Shown here piece by piece: positions 1 through 5,642 of a stretch of DNA of 6,955 nt. The DNA lies in contig JAJXSZ010000167.1 of assembly GCA_021784255.1 (NCBI GenBank), positions 1 through 6,955 on the forward strand. Direction: 5' to 3'. The position numbers and the translations under genes are program-made. How positions within the stretch are numbered: the stretch's first letter is position 1; each line of letters opens with the position of its first letter. Source of the DNA: Pseudomonadota bacterium. GTDB lineage: Bacteria > Pseudomonadota > Alphaproteobacteria > Acetobacterales > Acetobacteraceae. The notes under the pieces are model-generated. The model was not told where the DNA came from. It saw nothing but the letters and a program-made list of their open reading frames with translations, and ran no database searches.

Positions 1-36
1 GGGGGCGCGGTCGCCAGCGGGGGCGCGGTCGCCAGC
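1..36. repeat. Two perfect 18-bp tandem copies inside the glycosylase linker
   Basis: GGGGGCGCGGTCGCCAGC occurs at 1-18 and again, identically, at 19-36. A degraded third copy may follow at 37-53. The unit is 18 bp, so it preserves frame and reads PLATAP-PLATAP on the minus strand. The array may continue beyond the left edge. Confidence 0.85.
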
Positions 37-170
37 GGGGACGCGGGACCGGCGGGGATGGGGACCGCACGCGCCAGCGCGGCGCGGGCGAGACGGTCCA
101 CCGGCACCGCGGCGATCGCCTCGTCGGCGCCGATCTCGACCTGCCAGCGCAACGCCGCGAATTCGTCCAC
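1..170 (-). CDS. Uracil-DNA glycosylase, N-terminal fragment (runs off the left edge)
   Basis: Read on the minus strand, a GTG at 170 opens a frame that stays open to the window edge, giving 56 complete codons. The product begins VDEFAALRWQVEIGADEAI and continues with a short VPVDRL segment. This LRWQ-E-GADEAI pattern followed by an Ala/Pro-rich linker is what I know from the N-terminus of alphaproteobacterial family 4/SPO1-type uracil-DNA glycosylases, which remove uracil from DNA at the start of base excision repair. The catalytic domain lies outside the window, so the call rests on the N-terminal pattern and on the divergent ETF-QO neighbour. A purine-rich GAGGGG lies about 10 nt before the GTG. 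A TTG at 197 is the alternative start; the frame closes upstream with TAG at 213-215. The linker carries a repeated PLATAP unit, listed separately. Confidence 0.72.
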   Translation of the reverse strand, partial: MDEFAALRWQVEIGADEAIAAVPVDRLARAALARAVPIPAGPASPLATAPPLATAP

Positions 171-223
171 CGCGCCCTTGCCCCTCGCCTCTTTCAATAG
201 CCAGCGCTGTTGCTAAACCATCC

Positions 224-251
224 TTCCGGCCGGCCGCAACGCGGGCCGGAA
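224..251. other. Inverted repeat in the leader of the ETF-QO gene
   Basis: TTCCGGCC at 224-231 is perfectly complementary to GGCCGGAA at 244-251. Three further inner pairs (235-237 with 241-243) close a 3-nt AAC loop if bases 232-234 bulge out. It lies 14 bp upstream of the ETF-QO start and just before its GGGGGA ribosome-binding stretch (256-261). It could be a leader hairpin of the plus-strand transcript or a protein site in the 95-bp divergent gap (171-265). I see no convincing -35/-10 pair for either flanking gene in that gap. Confidence 0.45.
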
Positions 252-265
252 CCCCGGGGGACGAA

Positions 266-1888
266 ATGAGCGAACGCGAGACAATGGAGTTCGACGTGCT
301 GATCGTGGGGGCCGGCCCGGCGGGGCTCGCGGCCGCCATCCGGGTCAAGCAACTGGCACCGGAGCTCGGCGTCTGCGTGGTCGAGAAGGGCAGCGAAGTC
401 GGCGCGCATACGCTCTCGGGCGCGGTGATCGAGCCGCGGGCACTCGACGAGCTGCTGCCGGGCTGGCGCGAGGACGAGCCGCCGCTCACGACGGCGGTGC
501 AGGAAGACCGGCTGCTCTGGCTCACCGCCCGCCATTCGTTCCGCCTGCCGACGCCGCCGGCGATGCACAACAGCGGCAACTATGTCGGCTCGCTCGGCGC
601 CGTGGTGCGCTGGATGGCCGCGCGCGCCGAGGCGCTCGGGGTCGAGATCTATCCCGGCTTCGCGGCGGCGGCGCCGATCGTCGAGGACGGGGTGATGCGC
701 GGCATCCTCACCGGCGACATGGGCATCGAGCGCGACGGCGCGAAGGGCGCGAACTACCAGCCGGGAATGGCGCTGCGCGCCGGCCACACGATCCTCGCCG
801 AGGGCTGCCGCGGCTCCGTCACCAAGAAGCTGTTCGAGGTCTTCGACCTGCGCCGCGACGCCTGCCCGCAGAGCTACGGCATCGGCGTCAAGGAGCTGTG
901 GGAGGTGCCGGCCGCGAACCACCGCAAGGGGCTGGTCGTGCACACCATCGGCTGGCCGCTCGACAGCGCCACCTACGGCGGCTCCTTCCTCTATCACTGG
1001 GGCGACAACCTGGTCTCCTACGGGATCGTCGTCGGCCTCGACTACCGCAACCCCTATCTCTCGCCGTTCGAGGAGATGCAGCGGCTGAAGACCCATCCCG
1101 CGCTGCGCGACACCTTCAAGGGCGGGCGGCGCATCGCCTATGGCGCGCGCGCGCTTTCCGAGGGCGGGCTGCAATCGTTGCCGAAGCTCACCTTTCCCGG
1201 CGGCTGTCTCGCCGGCGACACGGCCGGCTTCCTCAACGTGCCGAAGATCAAGGGCACCCATGCCGCGATGAAATCCGGGATGCTCGCGGCCGAGGCCGTG
1301 CTGGCCGCGCGCGCGGCGGGCGAGGCGGAACCCGCGGCGCTGACGGCGGCGTTCCGCGCCAGCTGGCTGCACGAGGAACTGCGCGCGGTGCGCAACGTCC
1401 GCCCGGGTTTCTCGCGCTGGGGGCTGTGGGGCGGGATGCTGAACGCCAGCCTCGACACCTACGTCCTGCGCGGCCGCGCGCCGTGGACGTTGCGCTACCG
1501 GCATGGCGACCACGAGACGCTGCTCGAAGCCGACAAGGCGGCGCCGATCGCCTATCCGAAGCCGGACGGGGTGCTGACCTTCGACCGCAATTCCTCGGTG
1601 TTCATCAGCAACACCAACCACGAGGAAAACCAGCCGGCGCATCTGCGGCTGCGCGATCCCGAGCAGGCGATCAGCCGCAACTGGATCAGCTTCCGCAGCC
1701 CCGAGACGCGCTACTGCCCGGCCGGCGTCTACGAGATCGTGGGCGCGGAGGAAGGCCATCCGCGGCTGCAGATCAACGCGCAGAACTGCGTCCACTGCAA
1801 GACCTGCGACATCAAGGACCCAGGCCAGAACATCGACTGGTGCACGCCCGAGGGCGGCGGCGGGCCCAATTATCCGGTCGGGATGTAG
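266..1888 (+). CDS. Electron transfer flavoprotein-ubiquinone oxidoreductase (ETF-QO, EC 1.5.5.1)
   Basis: This inner-membrane flavoprotein takes electrons from reduced ETF, itself reduced by acyl-CoA and similar dehydrogenases, and passes them to ubiquinone. The 540-aa product has an N-terminal Rossmann FAD motif (DVLIVGAGPAG, residues 10-20), the family FAD segment GDTAGFLNVPKIKGTHAAMK (317-336), and an aromatic stretch around residues 379-410 in the part that contacts membrane and quinone in known ETF-QOs. The C-terminus has four cysteines for one 4Fe-4S cluster: C484 (YCPAGVYE) and C508, C511 and C514 (CVHCKTC). All expected elements are present and the length is normal for a bacterial enzyme. 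The ATG at 266 has GGGGGA about 5 nt upstream; an in-frame ATG at 284 is possible but less well placed. The ETF subunits are not in the window. The gene is divergent from the glycosylase and converges on the TRAP operon with a 3-bp gap. Confidence 0.97.
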   Translation: MSERETMEFDVLIVGAGPAGLAAAIRVKQLAPELGVCVVEKGSEVGAHTLSGAVIEPRALDELLPGWREDEPPLTTAVQEDRLLWLTARHSFRLPTPPAMHNSGNYVGSLGAVVRWMAARAEALGVEIYPGFAAAAPIVEDGVMRGILTGDMGIERDGAKGANYQPGMALRAGHTILAEGCRGSVTKKLFEVFDLRRDACPQSYGIGVKELWEVPAANHRKGLVVHTIGWPLDSATYGGSFLYHWGDNLVSYGIVVGLDYRNPYLSPFEEMQRLKTHPALRDTFKGGRRIAYGARALSEGGLQSLPKLTFPGGCLAGDTAGFLNVPKIKGTHAAMKSGMLAAEAVLAARAAGEAEPAALTAAFRASWLHEELRAVRNVRPGFSRWGLWGGMLNASLDTYVLRGRAPWTLRYRHGDHETLLEADKAAPIAYPKPDGVLTFDRNSSVFISNTNHEENQPAHLRLRDPEQAISRNWISFRSPETRYCPAGVYEIVGAEEGHPRLQINAQNCVHCKTCDIKDPGQNIDWCTPEGGGGPNYPVGM

Positions 1889-1891
1889 CGC

Positions 1892-3181
1892 TCAAAGCCC
1901 CAGCGCGTGGGGCAGCCAGAGCGAGATCGCGGGGATGTAGGTGACCAGCATCAGCACCGCGAACATCACGAGGTAGAACGGCCAGATCGACTTCACCACC
2001 TGCTCCATCGAGATCTCGCCCACGGCGCAGCCGACGAACAGGATGCCGCCCACCGGCGGGTGGCAAAGCCCGATGCCGAGATTGAGCATCATGATGATGC
2101 CGAAATGGACCGGGTTGACGCCGAAATTCGCCATCACCGGCAGCAGGATCGGCGTCGTGATCAGGATCGACGGCGCCATGTCCATGAACGTGCCGAGCAG
2201 CAGCAGCAGCACGTTCACCAGGAACAGGATGACGTATTTGTTGTGCGAGAGGGTGAGGAAGAAATCCGTCACCTTCGCCGGCATCTGCACCATCGCCATG
2301 ATGTAGCCGAGCGAGCCGGCAAACGCGATCAGCGTCAGCACCATCGCCACCGTGCGCAGCGTGCGCGTCACCAGCACCGGCAGGTCGCGCCAGCGATAGT
2401 CGCGGTAGATGAACATGGTGACGAAGAAGGCCCAGACGCAGGCAACCGCGCCGGCCTCGATCGCGGTGAAGACCCCGCCGAGGATGCCGCCGAGGATGAT
2501 CGCCAGCGTGATGAGGCCCCAGAACGCCTCCCCGGCGATGCGCAGCGCCCGCCCCGCCGGCACCACCACGCCGCGCGGGTGGCGATCGCGATAGGCATAG
2601 AACAGGCACAGCAGGATGATCGCGAAGCCGAGCAGCAGGCCCGGCATCACGCCGGCCATGAACAGCGAGATCACCGAGATCAGCCCACCGGTCGCGACCG
2701 AGTAGATGACCGCGTTGTGGCTCGGCGGCACCAGCAGCGCCTGCACCGAGGCGCTGATCGTGACGTCGGTGGCGAAGGCGCGCGGATAGCCGCTCTCGAC
2801 CATCTGCGGGATCAGCACCGAGCCGATCGCCGAGGTGTCGGCGACCGCCGAGCCCGAGATGCCGGAGAGAAACGTCGTCGCCAGGACGTTGACCACCGAC
2901 AGCCCGCCGCGCAGACGCGTGTAGCCGACGATGACGTTGGCCAGCGCCACCAGCCGCCGCGCCATCCCGCCCTCGGCCATGATGGCGCCGGCGAGAACGA
3001 AAAACGGGATGGTCAGCATCGCGAATTTGCCGACCCCGCTCGAGATCTGCAGCATCACCGCCGGCAGCGGCACGCCGACATAGAGCCCGCCGGCAATCGC
3101 GGCGATGCCGAGCGCGTAGGCGATGGGCACGCCGATCGCGAAGCACGCGAACATCGCGAACAGCGGAACGAGAACGCTCAT
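1892..3181 (-). CDS. dctM: TRAP transporter large permease subunit, DctM family
   Basis: This is the 429-aa, very hydrophobic channel subunit of a sodium-coupled tripartite transporter in the inner membrane. Family landmarks appear in order: SGISGSAVADTSAIGSVLIP (residues 106-125), PPSHNAVIYS (152-161), GGVFTAIEAGAVA (236-248), GTFMDMAPSILITTPILLP (330-348) and NLGIGLCHPPVGGILFVG (367-384). The length is typical and about a dozen hydrophobic segments are visible. In the last motif His374 sits where many DctM proteins have Thr (C-T-P-P-V-G). The ATG at 3181 is preceded by GGTGGA with a 6-nt spacer. The dctQ stop lies only 2 nt upstream, so translation is probably coupled. The gene is last in the dctP-dctQ-dctM operon, and its TGA is 3 bp from the stop of the convergent ETF-QO gene. 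Substrate cannot be read from this subunit. Confidence 0.96.
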   Translation of the reverse strand: MSVLVPLFAMFACFAIGVPIAYALGIAAIAGGLYVGVPLPAVMLQISSGVGKFAMLTIPFFVLAGAIMAEGGMARRLVALANVIVGYTRLRGGLSVVNVLATTFLSGISGSAVADTSAIGSVLIPQMVESGYPRAFATDVTISASVQALLVPPSHNAVIYSVATGGLISVISLFMAGVMPGLLLGFAIILLCLFYAYRDRHPRGVVVPAGRALRIAGEAFWGLITLAIILGGILGGVFTAIEAGAVACVWAFFVTMFIYRDYRWRDLPVLVTRTLRTVAMVLTLIAFAGSLGYIMAMVQMPAKVTDFFLTLSHNKYVILFLVNVLLLLLGTFMDMAPSILITTPILLPVMANFGVNPVHFGIIMMLNLGIGLCHPPVGGILFVGCAVGEISMEQVVKSIWPFYLVMFAVLMLVTYIPAISLWLPHALGL

Positions 3182-3183
3182 GG

Positions 3184-3696
3184 CTAATCCACCGAGATGG
3201 CGTGGGCGGGGTCGGGCGGCGGGGCGGGCGGGCCGATCAGCAGCCGCTCGGCCACGAACAGCAGCAGGATCGCCCCGCTGATCGGGATCGGCAGGTAGGT
3301 CACGCCGACCTTGAGCCAGGGAAACGACGCCACGTCCTCGTGCCAGGTGGCGCGCACCAGGCCGGTGCCGTCCACCAGCATGAACAGCGCCAGCGCCGCG
3401 ACCACGAGCTCGGCCGCCACCCCCGACAGCGCCCTGAACAGCGGCGGCATCGCCTCGCGCACGATGGTGACGCGCATGTGCACGCTGCCGCGATAGCAGG
3501 TGCAGCTGCCGAGGAAGGTCATCAGGATGGTGAGCAGGATCGCGCCCGGCTCGGGCCAGGCCGAGCCCTCGTTCAGCGCATAGCGCGTGAACACGCCGTA
3601 GGGGACGATGACGGCGATGGTGACGAGCGCGATGCTCGCAATCGTGATGCAGATCGCGTCCAGCACGTTCATCGCGCCGCGCAGCAACCGCGTCAT
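3184..3696 (-). CDS. dctQ: TRAP transporter small permease subunit, DctQ family
   Basis: This 170-aa membrane protein has four hydrophobic segments (about residues 12-35, 48-66, 91-110 and 130-150), the DctQ layout. The family signature is readable: FTRYALNEGSAWPEP (36-50) matches the usual R-Y/F...W-x-E region before helix 2, and GSCTCYRGSVHM follows. DctQ binds DctM and helps the loaded DctP dock. I chose the ATG at 3696 over an in-frame ATG at 3735 because GGGAGGAACG immediately precedes it and because the extra 13 residues would be unusual. It lies 52 nt after dctP, with a strong stem-loop between them, and 2 nt before dctM. The Pro-rich C-terminal tail (PPAPPPDP) is unremarkable. Confidence 0.93.
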   Translation of the reverse strand: MTRLLRGAMNVLDAICITIASIALVTIAVIVPYGVFTRYALNEGSAWPEPGAILLTILMTFLGSCTCYRGSVHMRVTIVREAMPPLFRALSGVAAELVVAALALFMLVDGTGLVRATWHEDVASFPWLKVGVTYLPIPISGAILLLFVAERLLIGPPAPPPDPAHAISVD

Positions 3697-3715
3697 CGTT
3701 CCTCCCGCAGCGAAG

Positions 3716-3736
3716 GGTGCCGCACGCGGCGGCACC
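3716..3736. other. Stem-loop between dctP and dctQ
   Basis: GGTGCCGC at 3716-3723 pairs perfectly with GCGGCACC at 3729-3736 around a 5-nt loop. It fills the centre of the 52-bp gap, 12 bp after the dctP stop codon and 19 bp before the dctQ start, leaving the dctQ ribosome-binding site free. No T-run follows on the minus strand, so a full terminator is unlikely. An mRNA-stabilising or partial-attenuation element is the natural reading. Confidence 0.6.
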
Positions 3737-3748
3737 GCCCGGTTTCGG

Positions 3749-4732
3749 TCAAGCGACCGCCTGGATGCGCTTGATCATCGCCTCGTACTTGCTGCCGTAC
3801 TTCTTCCACACCGGCTGCACCGCCTGCACGAATTCCGACTTGTCCTTGAGGTGGACGATGTCGATCTTCGCCTCGATCATCTTGGCGAGCGCGGCCTTGT
3901 CCTTCAGCGCCCACAGCGTCCGCGCCTCGGCCTGCACTTCCTTCGCCAGCCTGCGCACCAGCTCCTGGTCCGGCTTGGAGAGCTTGTCCCAGGTGGCGCG
4001 CGAGAAGATCAGCACCTCGGGCAGGATCAGGTGCTCGGTGAAGGTGTAGTGCTTCGCCGCCTCGTAATGGTGGTCGAAGACATAGCTCGGAAGGTTGTTC
4101 TCGGCGCCGTCGATGACGCCGGTCTGCAGCGCGCTGAACACCTGGTCGTAGCCCATCGAGATCGCGTTGGCGCCCATCGCGTTCATCATCGCCAGGAAGA
4201 TCGGGTTCTGGATCACCCGCATCTTGAGGCCCTTGAGGTCCTTGAGCCCGTGGATCGGACGCCTGGTGTCGTAGACGCTGCGCGCGCCGGCATCGATCCA
4301 GGCCAGGCCCACCAGTTTCGAGTTCGGATTGTTGGTGATGGTGTCGAGCAGATCCTGGCCGACCTTGCCATCGACCACGCGCTGCATCTGCGCGGTGCTG
4401 TGGAACACGAAGGGCAGGTTGAAGACGTTGAGCGCATCGACGACGGCGGCGAGCGCGCCGACGCTCGCGGGCAGCATCTGGATGGCGCCGATCTGCGCCT
4501 GCTGGATCGTCTCCTTCTCGGCGCCGAGCTGCATCGCGGCATACATCTGCGTGGACAGCCGTCCGTTGGTCGCCGCCGCCAGCTTCTTGCCGAAATGCTC
4601 CATCGCAACGACGGAAGGATAGCCCTCCGGATGCGGGTTGGCCTGTTTCCACACCGTGCCGGCGAACGCCGGCGTCGCCGCAAGCCCGGCCGCGGCCGCT
4701 CCCATCCCGAGCACATGCCGACGCTGAATCAT
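3749..4732 (-). CDS. dctP: TRAP transporter periplasmic substrate-binding protein, DctP family
   Basis: This 327-aa extracytoplasmic receptor captures an organic acid and delivers it to DctQ-DctM. The N-terminus MIQRRHVLGMGAAAAG carries a twin-arginine pair before a hydrophobic stretch, with a likely cleavage after AFA (residue 24), so Tat export of a folded protein is plausible. DctP landmarks follow: GARSVYDTRRPIHGLKDLKG (149-168), GLKMRVIQNP (168-177) and ALQTGVIDGAENN (201-213). R172 in the last-but-one motif is the conserved arginine that pairs with the substrate carboxylate in known DctP structures. I chose the ATG at 4732 because GGGGAGAG lies 5 nt upstream and the Tat motif starts cleanly there; ATGs at 4747 and 4756 lack such a site. 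It is the first gene of the operon, behind a putative GntR-controlled promoter. The substrate is unknown: dicarboxylates, keto acids and sugar acids all fit the family. Confidence 0.95.
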   Translation of the reverse strand: MIQRRHVLGMGAAAAGLAATPAFAGTVWKQANPHPEGYPSVVAMEHFGKKLAAATNGRLSTQMYAAMQLGAEKETIQQAQIGAIQMLPASVGALAAVVDALNVFNLPFVFHSTAQMQRVVDGKVGQDLLDTITNNPNSKLVGLAWIDAGARSVYDTRRPIHGLKDLKGLKMRVIQNPIFLAMMNAMGANAISMGYDQVFSALQTGVIDGAENNLPSYVFDHHYEAAKHYTFTEHLILPEVLIFSRATWDKLSKPDQELVRRLAKEVQAEARTLWALKDKAALAKMIEAKIDIVHLKDKSEFVQAVQPVWKKYGSKYEAMIKRIQAVA

Positions 4733-4751
4733 TGTTTCTCTCCCCATGGCA

Positions 4752-4783
4752 GGCACGGCGGGTTTGACCCCGGCGCCCGTGCC
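4752..4783. promoter_or_regulatory. Bulged hairpin in the dctP leader
   Basis: GGCACGG at 4752-4758 pairs with CCGTGCC at 4777-4783, and an inner CGGG (4759-4762) pairs with CCCG (4769-4772), leaving a 6-nt loop and a 4-nt bulge. On the minus strand it would lie in the dctP 5' untranslated region, ending 6 nt before the GGGGAGAG ribosome-binding site. It also covers the -35 candidate of the plus-strand gntR promoter. Confidence 0.4.
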
Positions 4784-4792
4784 GGTTAAACA
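4764..4792 (+). promoter_or_regulatory. Candidate promoter of the gntR gene
   Basis: TTGACC at 4764-4769 matches the sigma-70 -35 consensus at 5 of 6 bases. It is 17 bp from a weak -10, TAAACA, at 4787-4792. Transcription would start near 4799, inside the palindromic operator at 4798-4808, which is consistent with autorepression. The weak -10 keeps confidence low. Confidence 0.38.
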
Positions 4793-4797
4793 TCTGC

Positions 4798-4808
4798 TTG
4801 TCTGACAA
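4798..4808. promoter_or_regulatory. Probable GntR/FCD operator, perfect palindrome
   Basis: TTGTC-T-GACAA is a perfect inverted repeat with one central base. It fits the TNGTNNNACNA pattern described for FadR/FCD-subfamily GntR operators. It lies in the gap between divergent dctP and gntR and overlaps the predicted start sites of both promoters. I found no second copy in the window. Binding by the adjacent regulator is inference from position and consensus. Confidence 0.7.
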
Positions 4809-4838
4809 CCATACAGCCCGGGAAGCGCCGCCTGTCAA
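4808..4838 (-). promoter_or_regulatory. Candidate promoter of the dctPQM operon
   Basis: On the minus strand a perfect TTGACA -35 (plus 4833-4838) is followed by TATGGT (plus 4808-4813) at 19 bp or TGTATG (plus 4810-4815) at 17 bp as -10 candidates. The first shares one base with the operator and the predicted start point lies inside it, so a bound repressor would block RNA polymerase. The perfect -35 is the strongest part of the call. Confidence 0.5.
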
Positions 4839-4849
4839 GCCACCCCACC

Positions 4850-5581
4850 TTGCTGCGCCCGATCGCCCGCCCGCCCTCGCGCGCCGCCGGAATCGCCGAT
4901 CGCCTCGCCGAGGAAATCGCCTCGGGGCGGCTCGCCCCCGGCGCGCGCCTGCCCACCGAGGCCGCGATGATGGCCGGCTTCGAGGTCAGCCGGACGGTGG
5001 TGCGCGAGGCGATCGCGGCGCTGAAGGCGCGCGGCCTCGTGGTCACCCACCAGGGGCTCGGCGGCTTCGTCGCCGACGGCGCGGCGCGCGAACCGTTCCG
5101 TATCGAAACGGCCGCGCTCGGCGCGCTCGACGGCCTGGTCGAGGTGATGGAGCTGCGCCTCGCGGTGGAGATGGAGGCGGCCGGCCTCGCGGCGGAACGC
5201 GCGACGGCGCGCACGCACCGGGCGCTCGCGGCGGCGCTCGCCGCGATCGACCGCGCGACCGATCGCGGCGAGGCGGCGATCGAGGAGGACATGCGCTTCC
5301 ACGCCGCGATCGCGGCGGCGGCGCACAACGCGCAGTTCGAGCGCTTCCTCGACTATCTCGGCCGCTTCGTGGTGCCGCGCCAGGCGATCCGCCTCGAGAG
5401 CGGGCCAAGCGGCGACCGCATGCTCTACATGCGCACCTTCCAGCAGGAGCACCGCGCCATCGTCGCCGCGATCCGCGCCGGCGACGCGGCGGCGGCCCGC
5501 GCGGCGATGCGCGAGCACCTCTCGCGCGGGCAGGAACGCTACCGGAGCATGATGGCACGCCGATCGGCCGCCGCGGGCTGA
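4850..5581 (+). CDS. GntR-family transcriptional regulator, FadR/FCD subfamily
   Basis: From the TTG at 4850 the product is 243 aa. Residues about 12-76 form the GntR winged helix-turn-helix (GRLAPGARLPTEAAMM, then EVSRTVVREAIAALKARGLV and a GGFVAD wing). Residues about 92-230 form the all-helical FCD ligand domain. Its metal-binding set is intact: D147 and H151 (DMRFH), H201 (QEHRAIVAAI) and H223 (REHL). FCD regulators with this set bind metal and carboxylic acids, which fits control of an organic-acid TRAP system. The gene is divergent from dctP across a region holding a matching operator, so it probably represses both transcripts until ligand binds. The start is uncertain: no ATG or GTG exists in frame between the TAA at 4787 and codon 40, which is inside the DNA-binding domain. 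TTG at 4850, or CTG at 4832 with GGGAAG 6 nt upstream, are the candidates. Confidence 0.93.
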   Translation: MLRPIARPPSRAAGIADRLAEEIASGRLAPGARLPTEAAMMAGFEVSRTVVREAIAALKARGLVVTHQGLGGFVADGAAREPFRIETAALGALDGLVEVMELRLAVEMEAAGLAAERATARTHRALAAALAAIDRATDRGEAAIEEDMRFHAAIAAAAHNAQFERFLDYLGRFVVPRQAIRLESGPSGDRMLYMRTFQQEHRAIVAAIRAGDAAAARAAMREHLSRGQERYRSMMARRSAAAG

Positions 5582-5597
5582 GCCGGGCGGAATCCAG

Positions 5598-5622
5598 AGC
5601 CGGAAATCGGGCCGGCTGATTT
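5598..5622. terminator. Possible bidirectional terminator between gntR and the aminotransferase gene
   Basis: The 61-bp convergent gap contains AAATCGG (5604-5610) paired with CTGATTT (5616-5622), 7 bp with one G-U pair and a 5-nt loop. The A-rich left and T-rich right sides suit both directions. A competing fold pairs AGCCGG (5598-5603) with CCGGCT (5612-5617), followed by GATTTCTAT. Neither has a proper U-run, so the call is tentative. Confidence 0.35.
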
Positions 5623-5642
5623 CTATCCGCTCGGAGCTTGCT

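Noticed and set aside
1..53. CRISPR-like repeat array at the left edge
   Set aside because: The copies are directly adjacent without spacers, are in frame, and encode a protein linker, so this is a coding tandem repeat.
171..265. Sigma-70 promoter for ETF-QO or the glycosylase
   Set aside because: TTGC- and TAAA-like pieces exist on both strands, but no pair has acceptable matches with 16-19 bp spacing.
194..1795. Long minus-strand open frame of 533 codons opposite ETF-QO
   Set aside because: It is an antisense shadow of a GC-rich gene: composition is rich in Arg, Ala and His with no recognisable motif, while the plus-strand frame is unmistakably ETF-QO.
1812..3146. 444-codon minus-strand frame overlapping dctM
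   Set aside because: Out of frame with dctM, Arg/Ala-rich and without family motifs. The frame at 1892-3181 has every DctM motif.
1907..3187. 426-codon plus-strand frame opposite dctM
   Set aside because: Extreme Arg/His/Asp/Gln composition typical of the antisense of hydrophobic GC-rich genes; no motif.
3697..3735. Upstream ATG at 3735 as the dctQ start
   Set aside because: The ATG at 3696 has an almost ideal GGGAGGAACG ribosome-binding site, and the extension would overlap the intercistronic stem-loop.
4733..4756. Upstream ATGs at 4756 and 4747 as the dctP start
   Set aside because: The ATG at 4747 is next to the ribosome-binding site that serves 4732, and a start at 4732 gives a clean twin-arginine signal peptide.
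3608..4789. 393-codon plus-strand frame opposite dctP
   Set aside because: Antisense shadow of dctP, which has a clear signal peptide and family motifs on the other strand.
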